Both the position numbers and the translations under genes were made by a program. A DNA stretch of 35,152 bases from Anaerosacchariphilus polymeriproducens (GTDB lineage Bacteria; Bacillota; Clostridia; Lachnospirales; Lachnospiraceae). The notes below the pieces were generated by a model. That model did no database searches and was not told the DNA's origin. It saw only the letters and a list, made by a program, of their open reading frames with translations. Of this stretch, positions 1-6,634 are shown one piece after another. Numbering within the stretch: position 1 is the first letter of the stretch; each line of letters begins with the position of its first letter. The DNA is taken from the NCBI RefSeq assembly GCF_003363435.1, contig NZ_QRCT01000025.1, forward strand, positions 1 to 35,152. The letters are read 5' to 3'.

Positions 1-30
1 ATAGTCAAAAATGCTTGACATTTTATGTAA

Positions 31-51
31 AGGGACTTTTATAAAGTCCCT
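31..51 (-). terminator. Short perfect hairpin, possible terminator
   Basis: Arms AGGGACTTT (31-39) and AAAGTCCCT (43-51) pair perfectly around a 3-base loop. It lies downstream of spoIIQ on the minus strand. No strong U-run follows on either strand, so it could instead belong to a gene beyond the window edge. Confidence 0.35.
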
Positions 52-66
52 CGAAATTTATTTTAA

Positions 67-130
67 GCAATCGAAGAGAGAGGTATTTTACTAAAAAAGT
101 AGAATGTTATCATAGTAAATATTCGATTGC
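67..130. repeat. Interrupted inverted repeat downstream of spoIIQ
   Basis: GCAATCGAA (67-75) pairs with TTCGATTGC (122-130). An inner pair, TATTTTACTA (84-93) with TAGTAAATA (113-121), pairs with one bulged base. Together they could form a long stem in the spoIIQ 3' untranslated RNA. Its function is not visible: it may be a transcript end, or a regulatory site for the gene lying beyond position 1. Confidence 0.4.
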
Positions 131-188
131 ATGTTTTGTGACTTGTAGTCATATTATAATATATTCGCTAAAATAATTTTGGTTACCA

Positions 189-1043
189 TCATTCAAAATA
201 ATCAACAGGATTAATCGGTTGATCATCTTTTAATAATTTAAAGTAAAGGTTAGTTCCTTCTTTACTATAATATTTGGTTGGTTCGTTTATGAATCCTAGA
301 ACCTCACCTTTTTCGACATAATCTCCTTCTTTCACTTGATTTTCTTTTAACTGACCATATACTGCTTTATAACCACTTCCTAAATCTATTGTCATGGTTA
401 GTCCGGTTTCCTCATCATTAATGATTGAGTTTACAATTCCATCAGTTGCAGAGAGAACTTTAGTATTTACTGAGCTTTGAATTATTATGGCAGGATTATA
501 TTTATATTGATCTAAAGTTGCAAAATAAATAGTTCCATCCATACTATAATTCATAAGTACGTTACCAGAAACCGGCCACATTAAAGTCTCACCTTTTGGG
601 AAAGAAACATTGGTTACAGAAGCAGACGTTTCTTGAATTTCTGGTTCAGTTTTTTCTGGTTCAGCTTTTTTGGGTTCTTGTTTTTCGGGAGCTGTTTTTT
701 CAGGCTTAGAGTCTTTAGCTTGCTCTGAGTCTGGTACATCCATATCAGAAAAACCAGTTTTGTCCGAATTTTTCTTCTTTGTTTCATCTTTTTTATCCTG
801 TTCATTGATTAAACTTGTTTTCGTATCGTTACTTTCATTTTTCTTTGTCTCATCTGTGTTTGCTTTGGGAATTTTTGGTTTTGCATCAGCAACTTCATTT
901 AAATCTACCACATCTGGTTTAGGAGGGGCCTGCTGGGATTGGTATATATATAACCCTAACATTCCTACGATAGCACATACAGCAAGTCCTCCGATAATAT
1001 ATGCTGCATTGCCCCTATAATTTCCTGCTTGTCTTCTTCTCAT
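189..1043 (-). CDS. spoIIQ: SpoIIQ-like engulfment protein with degenerate LytM/M23 domain
   Basis: This is a 284-residue single-pass membrane protein. A short basic N-terminus is followed by a membrane segment at about residues 15-36, a long Lys/Glu-rich linker (about 40-145) and a C-terminal LytM (peptidase M23) fold from about 155. In sporulating Firmicutes SpoIIQ sits in the forespore membrane and pairs with SpoIIIAH across the intermembrane space, forming the engulfment zipper and feeding tube. The usual M23 zinc ligands are not seen: the first HxxxD region reads YKYNPAI and the final HxH region reads LYFKL, so enzymatic activity is unlikely. It lies 80 bp downstream of spoIID on the same strand, an order known in Clostridia. 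The start has a GAGGTG ribosome site 6 bases upstream. A generic M23 protein is the alternative, but the spoIID neighbour argues for SpoIIQ. Confidence 0.85.
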   Translation of the reverse strand: MRRRQAGNYRGNAAYIIGGLAVCAIVGMLGLYIYQSQQAPPKPDVVDLNEVADAKPKIPKANTDETKKNESNDTKTSLINEQDKKDETKKKNSDKTGFSDMDVPDSEQAKDSKPEKTAPEKQEPKKAEPEKTEPEIQETSASVTNVSFPKGETLMWPVSGNVLMNYSMDGTIYFATLDQYKYNPAIIIQSSVNTKVLSATDGIVNSIINDEETGLTMTIDLGSGYKAVYGQLKENQVKEGDYVEKGEVLGFINEPTKYYSKEGTNLYFKLLKDDQPINPVDYFE

Positions 1044-1123
1044 ATAATCACCTCTGTTAATTCACTATTTTCTATAGACCATGGTTTCTGGCTATAGTTA
1101 TAGCATTAACGAATTATACAGAT

Positions 1124-2050
1124 TTATTCATTTTTTGAAGAATAAGGAGAAATCCTTATATTATTATAAAAGTATTTTAATATCTGGACATAATTTCTCC
1201 CCTTTTTTGCAAGAGAATTTGCGGTAAATTGGCTTACTCCCGCACCATGACCAAGTCCTTTAGTCACTATCCGGATTGAATCTTCACATTCTTCAATAGT
1301 AAAGCAAGAAGAATTTAAATTAAATTTTTCACGAAATGCTTCGCCATTTATTTTTTTATCTCCCAGTTTTATTGTCTTTACATAATCAGCAGAATCTCTG
1401 TCTGTAAGATCTATTTGTTTCATTAGTTTATCTTTTTTTAGAGAGATATCCGGATAGGCTTCCTTACAAAATTTAATGAATTCTTCTTTGGAGTAAGTTA
1501 CTATTTTTAAATAATTTTTGGATAATAAATCTTTATCGCAAGAAGCTTGTTTTAGATAAGGAAATTTTTTGTTTGAAAAAAGGTCTTCGCAAGTTCTTGT
1601 TTTCCCGGCACTTACTGCATGAAAGGAGGCATTGATCAGTTTATTGTCATTGTAAATAACATTACCTTTGGTTTCCCAAATTGCTTCCTCTAATTTATGA
1701 TAATTTTCCCAAAAAGAATCTACGCCCCACAATTTGTTTAAATCATCTGGTGTTTTATATTTAGGTAACTCAATATCATTTTCTATGTAATATAAAATAT
1801 TAGTACGTGCAATAACAGCTTGTGCTTTTATTGCTTCTTTTTCATATGTATTAGGAATTTCTTGCGCTAAAATACCAATTAAATAAGTTTCTACATCAAT
1901 ATTGGATTTTAGTTTCTTGCCTTGAGTTACAGACACTTGAATTGTCTTGGCGGTGCTCTTAGAAGTTGTTTCAAATAATATTGTTAGAAGATAGGGGAGA
2001 GCGAATAGTATGATAGCAGCAGCAATAAAATTTTTTATAATATATTTCAT
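1124..2050 (-). CDS. spoIID: Stage II sporulation protein D, lytic transglycosylase
   Basis: This 308-residue protein has an N-terminal membrane anchor (about residues 7-26) and the SpoIID/LytB domain after it. SpoIID cleaves denuded glycan strands of peptidoglycan and works with SpoIIP and SpoIIM to drive engulfment from the mother cell. The region VETYLIGILAQEIP carries the expected catalytic glutamate (Glu64) in the AsEmP-type motif, followed by EAIKAQAVIARTN. The C-terminal signature GLGHGAGVSQ, typical of the family, is present. Length is close to that of other SpoIID proteins. The ribosome site TAAGGAG lies 5 bases upstream of the ATG. A weak sigma-E-like -10 (CATATAAAT on the minus strand, near 2087-2095) lies upstream, but the -35 is poor, so I do not call a promoter. 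Confidence 0.93.
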   Translation of the reverse strand: MKYIIKNFIAAAIILFALPYLLTILFETTSKSTAKTIQVSVTQGKKLKSNIDVETYLIGILAQEIPNTYEKEAIKAQAVIARTNILYYIENDIELPKYKTPDDLNKLWGVDSFWENYHKLEEAIWETKGNVIYNDNKLINASFHAVSAGKTRTCEDLFSNKKFPYLKQASCDKDLLSKNYLKIVTYSKEEFIKFCKEAYPDISLKKDKLMKQIDLTDRDSADYVKTIKLGDKKINGEAFREKFNLNSSCFTIEECEDSIRIVTKGLGHGAGVSQFTANSLAKKGRNYVQILKYFYNNIRISPYSSKNE

Positions 2051-2233
2051 AAAACTCCTTAGATAAATCTTTTTAAACTTATCTATTTATATGTAAATTA
2101 TGGCTTGTTCATACCTAAAGATGATAAATTTAAAGATGAAAAATTGAATAGTTTAAAAATAAATTGTGCAATATATAGGTGAACTCTACGCTTTGGCTGA
2201 ATGCCTTGTTATTAGGTCAATAGTAACAGAAAA

Positions 2234-2262
2234 TTGACATTCTTTACTTTATCTGTTATGAT
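2234..2262 (+). promoter_or_regulatory. Sigma-A promoter of the helicase gene
   Basis: TTGACA (2234-2239) and TATGAT (2257-2262) are separated by 17 bases. Transcription should start near 2268-2270, leaving a leader of about 65 bases. Confidence 0.85.
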
Positions 2263-2271
2263 ATCAAAGGT

Positions 2272-2306
2272 AGCGCTTGCGACGAGTGTTCGTAGGTGCT
2301 CTTTTT
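2272..2306 (+). promoter_or_regulatory. Leader hairpin with U-run before helicase gene
   Basis: Within a few bases of the predicted transcript start, AGCGCTT (2272-2278) pairs with AGGTGCT (2294-2300) using two G-U pairs. ACGA pairs with TCGT inside, around a GTGT loop. CTTTTTGTGTTT follows directly. The arrangement resembles an intrinsic terminator or attenuator, or a 5' stabilising stem-loop. The role is inferred. Confidence 0.5.
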
Positions 2307-2333
2307 GTGTTTAAATTAGAAAGGAATTATTTT

Positions 2334-3926
2334 ATGGAAATTACGAAATTTGAAGAACTTGGATTATCGGAGAAAATTTTAAAAGCAATCGAAGACATGG
2401 GTTTTGAAGAAGCATCCCCCATTCAGGCAAAAGCGATTCCTGTAATAATGGCAGGAGGCGACATGATAGGACAAGCTCAAACAGGAACCGGAAAAACAGC
2501 AGCATTCGGGATCCCGCTATTACAGAAAGTAGACCCAAAGGACAAAAGACTTCAGGCAATTGTTCTTTGTCCAACTAGAGAATTGGCAATACAAGTAGCA
2601 GATGAAATTAGAAAACTTTGTAAATATATGCATGGGATAAAAGTACTTCCGGTATATGGAGGACAAGACATTTCTACTCAGATTCGTTCATTGAAATCCG
2701 GAACTCAAATTATTATTGGTACACCTGGAAGGGTAATGGATCATATGCGCAGAAAGACAGTAAAGTTCGATAATGTGCATACAGTTGCTATGGATGAAGC
2801 AGATGAAATGCTTAATATGGGATTTCGTGAAGATATGGAAACAATTCTTCAACAAGTACCAGATAGCAGACAAACATTACTATTTTCAGCAACAATGCCT
2901 AAAGCAATTTTAGACATTACTAAAAAATATCAAAAGGACGCTCAAATTGTTAAAGTAGTGAAAAAAGAGCTCACAGTTTCAAATATTGATCAATATTATT
3001 ATGAGGTGCGTAGGAATAAAAAAGAAGAAGTCCTTTGCCGTTTGCTAGATATGTATGCACCTAAGCTTTCTTTAATTTTTTGTAATACGAAAAAACAAGT
3101 AGATGAATTGGCGGATTCTTTAAAAGGTAGAGGATATTTTGCTGAAGCTTTACATGGTGATTTGAAACAGTCACAGCGTGATCGTGTAATGAGTCATTTT
3201 CGTAATGGTCAGACTGATATACTAATTGCAACAGATGTTGCAGCAAGAGGTATTGATGTAGATGATGTAGAAGCAGTATTTAATTATGATTTGCCGCAGG
3301 ATCATGAATATTATGTTCATAGAATCGGACGTACCGGAAGGGCAGGAAGAACTGGTAAAGCCTTTAATTTTATTTTTGGGAAAGAAATTTATAAATTAAA
3401 GGATATTCAAAGATATTGTAAGACTAAGGTTTATGCACAGCCGGTTCCATCATTAAATGATATAGCACAAATTAAAGTTGAAAAAGTATTAGATCGTGTT
3501 ATGAAAATTATCGAAGAAGAAGATTTGGATTCTATGGTTAAATTAATAGAACAAAAAATTAATGAAGAAGATTATACATCTATGGAAATGGCAGCAGCAT
3601 TTCTCAAGTTAGAAATTGGAGAAAATAATTCAGATACAAGTGAAAATCAAAAAGATTTTGAATTTGAGAATACTGGCGCAGAACAAGGAATGGTACGTTT
3701 ATTTATTAATATAGGGAAAAAACAAAACGTACGTCCCGGAGATATTTTAGGGGCTGTTGCTGGAGAAAGTGGAATGCCGGGAAAATTAGTAGGTGCTATT
3801 GATATGTATGACAAATATACCTTTGTTGAAGTACCTAAAGAGCATGCAAAAGATGTATTAAATGCAATGAAAAGCGTAAAAATTAAAGGTAAATCAATAA
3901 GTGTAGAACCTGCTAATCATAAATAA
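2334..3926 (+). CDS. DEAD-box ATP-dependent RNA helicase with DbpA-type RNA-binding domain
   Basis: The 530-residue protein unwinds RNA duplexes with ATP, with likely roles in ribosome assembly and RNA turnover. Motifs run in the expected order: Q motif (FEELGLSEKIL, ASPIQAKAIP), Walker A AQTGTGKT, PTRELA, TPGR, DEAD in VAMDEADEM, SAT in LFSATMP, then HRIGRTGR. The last ~75 residues (VRLFINIGKKQNVRPGDILGA and on) match the DbpA RNA-binding domain, which in DbpA/YxiN docks on 23S rRNA hairpin 92. A longer frame opens at 2277, but the ATG at 2334 has AAAGGAA at a proper distance and begins MEITKFEELGL, as family members do. It is single-gene, ending in a strong terminator. CshA/DeaD/DbpA names are all used for such proteins, so no symbol is given. 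Confidence 0.95.
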   Translation: MEITKFEELGLSEKILKAIEDMGFEEASPIQAKAIPVIMAGGDMIGQAQTGTGKTAAFGIPLLQKVDPKDKRLQAIVLCPTRELAIQVADEIRKLCKYMHGIKVLPVYGGQDISTQIRSLKSGTQIIIGTPGRVMDHMRRKTVKFDNVHTVAMDEADEMLNMGFREDMETILQQVPDSRQTLLFSATMPKAILDITKKYQKDAQIVKVVKKELTVSNIDQYYYEVRRNKKEEVLCRLLDMYAPKLSLIFCNTKKQVDELADSLKGRGYFAEALHGDLKQSQRDRVMSHFRNGQTDILIATDVAARGIDVDDVEAVFNYDLPQDHEYYVHRIGRTGRAGRTGKAFNFIFGKEIYKLKDIQRYCKTKVYAQPVPSLNDIAQIKVEKVLDRVMKIIEEEDLDSMVKLIEQKINEEDYTSMEMAAAFLKLEIGENNSDTSENQKDFEFENTGAEQGMVRLFINIGKKQNVRPGDILGAVAGESGMPGKLVGAIDMYDKYTFVEVPKEHAKDVLNAMKSVKIKGKSISVEPANHK

Positions 3927-3939
3927 ATCCAATTATTAG

Positions 3940-3989
3940 GCACTGACTTTGTATTAAAATAAAACTGCAAAGTAGGTGCTTTTTGTTTT
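3940..3989 (+). terminator. Intrinsic terminator of the helicase gene
   Basis: GCAC (3940-3943) and ACTTTG (3946-3951) pair with CAAAGT (3968-3973) and GTGC (3976-3979), followed by TTTTTGTTTT. Confidence 0.85.
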
Positions 3990-4007
3990 AGGATATATTT
4001 GGTAAGT

Positions 4008-4036
4008 TTGCTTTTATATTTCAAATACGTTATGAT
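4008..4036 (+). promoter_or_regulatory. Sigma-A-like promoter of the glycosyltransferase-like gene
   Basis: TTGCTT (4008-4013), a 17-base spacer and TATGAT (4031-4036) lie 33 bases upstream of the start codon. Confidence 0.7.
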
Positions 4037-4069
4037 ACTAAGTATACTAAATGAAAGGAGTATTGATAA

Positions 4070-5308
4070 ATGCAGGAAAGTAAAATAAAAGTAGGTATTG
4101 GATTTGCTACCGGTAGAAAAAGTTTTCGAAAAGTACTTAATGCATACATTTACAGCTGGAATGAAATGAAAGTTAAAAGTAATCTAGAAGGAAAAGTCAG
4201 TTTAAATCTATTCGTTGCGTATGATATTAATTATTCAAATGCACAATCTACTGATTTTACAAACTTAAGTCAGGAAATGGTAGATACGTTTGATGAAATT
4301 GAATTTTTGGGTGCAAAGAACATACAAAAAAAATTCACACAACTTATAGATAATCAAATTATGACAGAAAAGGAAATAAAACAAATTTTCAGATCTGGTT
4401 ATGCTGGAAAAAGAAATGCTATTGTATATGCAGCATTAGAAAACAAAATGGATTATCTTTTGTTTTTAGACGATGATGAATATCCTGTAGCGGTAACAAA
4501 TAATCATGGCATATGTGTATGGGGAGGTCAAAATGTAATACCAAATCATATTAAAAATATTGAGAATGCAGATATTACAAATGGTTATCATTGTGGGTAT
4601 ATTTCACCAATACCTCAAATTTCTTTTAATGAGACTTTATCAGAAAAAGACTTTGCAAAATTTATTGAAGCAATTAGTAACGACATTATAAGTTGGGATT
4701 CTATAAGGGAAAAGATGAAAAATGGTGGGACAACTTATGCGGATACATCAATTCTTACTTCTAAAGAACCTCAGATTGTAGAAGAAAAAAATCATTGTAA
4801 ATTCATTTCAGGATCAAATCTATGTATTAATTTAAAAAGACCTGAAAGATTATTTCCATTTTATAATCCACCCGGAGCAAGAGGTGAAGATACTTTTTTG
4901 AGTACTCTTCTTTCTGACAGAATAGTATTACGAGTACCTTGCTATACCTTCCATGATGGATTTTCTATATATCGTCATTTATTAGATGGAGTTCTTCCTC
5001 TTCAATTATTACCAATCACAGCACAATCAAAAAATACTGTAACACGTTTTTATAATGCTTGTATCGGTTGGATAAGATATAAGCCTTTGTTAGTCTATAT
5101 TACGAATCAGAATGAATATGATGAAATAATAGCTAAAATGCAAACAACTTTAGAAGAGGTTCTTCCTAAAATTTGTGAATATTTTGAGAACGATAAATTT
5201 ATGAATATTTTACCCGAACTTAATAAATATAATAAAAACATTAAAAACCATTATCATAATTTTAACGAGACTCAGAATTCATGGAAAAAGCTTTTGGAAA
5301 ATATTTGA
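4070..5308 (+). CDS. Putative GT-A-fold glycosyltransferase of unassigned family
   Basis: This is a 412-residue cytoplasmic protein with no signal peptide or membrane segment. The best clue is GKRNAIVYAALENKMDYLLF followed by LDDDEYP, with Asp134-136. This is the layout of a nucleotide-sugar binding DxD motif preceded by the (A/K)RN helix in GT-A (GT2-like) enzymes. A second acidic site, GARGED (Glu273-Asp274), sits where GT2 enzymes keep the ED motif near the acceptor site. Three Cys and several His residues in the middle have no clear role. It is monocistronic with its own promoter and ribosome site AAAGGAG. There are no polysaccharide genes beside it, so donor and acceptor are unknown. A nucleotidyl- or phosphotransferase of the same fold cannot be excluded. 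Confidence 0.6.
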   Translation: MQESKIKVGIGFATGRKSFRKVLNAYIYSWNEMKVKSNLEGKVSLNLFVAYDINYSNAQSTDFTNLSQEMVDTFDEIEFLGAKNIQKKFTQLIDNQIMTEKEIKQIFRSGYAGKRNAIVYAALENKMDYLLFLDDDEYPVAVTNNHGICVWGGQNVIPNHIKNIENADITNGYHCGYISPIPQISFNETLSEKDFAKFIEAISNDIISWDSIREKMKNGGTTYADTSILTSKEPQIVEEKNHCKFISGSNLCINLKRPERLFPFYNPPGARGEDTFLSTLLSDRIVLRVPCYTFHDGFSIYRHLLDGVLPLQLLPITAQSKNTVTRFYNACIGWIRYKPLLVYITNQNEYDEIIAKMQTTLEEVLPKICEYFENDKFMNILPELNKYNKNIKNHYHNFNETQNSWKKLLENI

Positions 5309-5332
5309 TTTGTTTTTATTTTTAAAGTTACA

Positions 5333-5381
5333 TAATAAAAACAGGCTGGAACTTTGATGACGAATAGGATTACCAGCCTGT
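5333..5381 (-). terminator. Terminator of the rubrerythrin gene
   Basis: ACAGGCTGG (5341-5349) and CCAGCCTGT (5373-5381) form a 9-bp perfect stem. On the minus strand it is followed by TTTTATTATG. It lies in the convergent space after the glycosyltransferase-like gene. Confidence 0.85.
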
Positions 5382-5405
5382 ATTATAGTATCAAATTCAA
5401 TTGTT

Positions 5406-5948
5406 TTATCCGAAGTATCTATCAAGTAAGCCTTTGAATGCTTTGCCGTGACGAGCTTCGTCTCTGGCCATTTCATGAACGGTATCATGGATTGCATCGA
5501 GATTAGCTTCTTTTGCACGTTTAGCAAGATCAAATTTTCCAGCTGTAGCTCCATTTTCAGCAGCTACTCTCATTTCTAAATTTTTCTTTGTACTATCAGT
5601 CAATACTTCGCCTAAAAGTTCAGCAAATTTTGCAGCATGTTCAGCTTCTTCAAAAGCAGCTTTTTCCCAATATAATCCAATTTCCGGATAACCCTCTCTA
5701 TGTGCTACTCTGGCCATTGCAAGATACATACCTACTTCTGAACATTCTCCATTAAAGTTTGCTCTTAAATCATCAATTATATCTTGACTTACACCTTGGG
5801 CAACTCCAACTACGTGTTCTGCAGCCCATGACATATCGTCTTTTTGTTCTGTAAATTTTTCAGGTCCGACGCCACATTGTGGACATTTGTCTGGTGCTGA
5901 ATCTCCTTCATGAACATAACCACAAACACTACATACAAATTTTTTCAT
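5406..5948 (-). CDS. Reverse rubrerythrin (peroxide/oxygen reductase)
   Basis: The 180-residue cytoplasmic protein has the reversed domain order. The rubredoxin-like Fe(Cys)4 knuckle is N-terminal (Cys6, Cys9, Cys22, Cys25), and the ferritin-like diiron four-helix bundle follows. Glu/His ligands are visible in [19 protein letters not shown] and [11 protein letters not shown]. Reverse rubrerythrins of clostridia reduce hydrogen peroxide and oxygen with electrons from NADH via a reductase and rubredoxin. The gene follows perR on the same strand 107 bp downstream, with its own promoter and a PerR-type palindrome overlapping the start region of the transcript. This fits the peroxide induction known for clostridial homologues. 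A ribosome site AAGGAG precedes the ATG. Confidence 0.93.
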   Translation of the reverse strand: MKKFVCSVCGYVHEGDSAPDKCPQCGVGPEKFTEQKDDMSWAAEHVVGVAQGVSQDIIDDLRANFNGECSEVGMYLAMARVAHREGYPEIGLYWEKAAFEEAEHAAKFAELLGEVLTDSTKKNLEMRVAAENGATAGKFDLAKRAKEANLDAIHDTVHEMARDEARHGKAFKGLLDRYFG

Positions 5949-5991
5949 ATTACATATCTCCTTTTTATTTTCTATAATTTTTTGTTTACAA

Positions 5992-6010
5992 ATCAGTAAC
6001 GATTACTAAT
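5992..6010 (-). promoter_or_regulatory. Candidate PerR operator of rubrerythrin
   Basis: AGTAA (5995-5999), CGA, TTACT (6003-6007) is a perfect 5-3-5 palindrome, extended outward by AT pairs. It lies immediately downstream of the -10, about at the transcription start, a place where a bound repressor would block RNA polymerase. It shares half-site sequence with the site before perR. Confidence 0.6.
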
Positions 6011-6013
6011 ATT

Positions 6014-6042
6014 AATTTAGCACATATCATTTTAGGTGTCAA
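6014..6042 (-). promoter_or_regulatory. Rubrerythrin promoter
   Basis: On the minus strand, TTGACA (6042-6037), 17 bases, then TAAATT (6019-6014). Confidence 0.75.
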
Positions 6043-6055
6043 TAGATTTTTAAAA

Positions 6056-6445
6056 TTATTTTTTATTTAAGCATTTACTGCATGTTCCGTAAAAGTATGT
6101 CACATAACTATCAATTTCTCCATCAAAATTTTGACCTGCAATAAGACATATATGGTTAATACTTTCCATTTCTAAATCAATAACAGCATGGCATTTGGTG
6201 CATATAAAATGATGATGTGGAGTAGGGTTCCCATCATAATGTTCAGAGTCTGTACCACAAGATAATTTCTGTATTTCCCCTAATTCAGTCAATAACGATA
6301 AATTTCGGTAGACAGTTCCAAGGCTGATATTTGGGTACTCTTTACGTATATTTTGATAAACAGTATCAGCAGTAGGATGATCTTTACGTGTTTTTAAAAA
6401 ATTTTTAATCGCTTCTCGTTGACGGCTGTGTTTTATAGTTGCCAT
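6056..6445 (-). CDS. perR: Fur-family transcriptional repressor, PerR-like
   Basis: The 129-residue regulator has an N-terminal winged helix (HPTADTVYQNIRKEYPNIS then LGTVYRNLSLL) and a C-terminal dimerisation/metal domain. The metal region has HYDG, PHHHF, an Asp in VIDLE, and two CxxC pairs (CTKC and CSKC) for structural zinc, all as in PerR/Fur. PerR senses hydrogen peroxide by metal-catalysed oxidation of His ligands and then releases its operators. Another ATG occurs at 6457, but the ATG at 6445 is preceded by a perfect GGAGG 6 bases away. The upstream ATG would overlap that site, so 6445 is chosen. The adjacent rubrerythrin and shared palindromes favour PerR over Fur or Zur. Autoregulation is likely from the palindrome under its own promoter. 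Confidence 0.87.
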   Translation of the reverse strand: MATIKHSRQREAIKNFLKTRKDHPTADTVYQNIRKEYPNISLGTVYRNLSLLTELGEIQKLSCGTDSEHYDGNPTPHHHFICTKCHAVIDLEMESINHICLIAGQNFDGEIDSYVTYFYGTCSKCLNKK

Positions 6446-6473
6446 AACAACCTCCATTCTTAATAAATAATAG

Positions 6474-6491
6474 TAGTAATAATAATTACTA
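6474..6491 (-). promoter_or_regulatory. Candidate PerR operator, autoregulatory
   Basis: TAGTAAT (6474-6480), AATA, ATTACTA (6485-6491): a 7-4-7 inverted repeat placed just downstream of the perR -10 box. The half-site TAGTAA recurs in the rubrerythrin operator at the same promoter-relative place. Confidence 0.6.
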
Positions 6492-6495
6492 GTTT

Positions 6496-6524
6496 AGTAT
6501 ATGATTTTATTATTTATATGTCAA
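6496..6524 (-). promoter_or_regulatory. perR promoter
   Basis: On the minus strand, TTGACA (6524-6519), a 17-base spacer and TATACT (6501-6496). Confidence 0.85.
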
Positions 6525-6634
6525 TAATAGAGACCAAAAATATAAAAACTTATAAGTTGATAAAAGTAGTTAAGCATCAAAGCTATATTAAATGAATAAA
6601 ATAAAAGAAATAAGGACAAAAAAGGAGAAATAGA

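Noticed and set aside
670-1020. 116-codon frame opposite the spoIIQ linker
   Set aside because: It mirrors the Lys/Glu-rich linker codons and has no start signals.
1091-1104. GCTATA-GT-TATAGC palindrome upstream of spoIIQ as a sigma-F promoter or operator
   Set aside because: The surrounding bases do not fit a sigma-F -35/-10 pair. It stays an unassigned short palindrome that could occur by chance in AT-rich DNA.
5279-5554. 91-codon minus-strand frame over the rubrerythrin 3' end
   Set aside because: It overlaps rubrerythrin in another frame and contains its terminator.
6443-6457. Upstream ATG of perR at 6457
   Set aside because: The GGAGG ribosome site for the ATG at 6445 lies inside the extra codons, so the downstream start is preferred.
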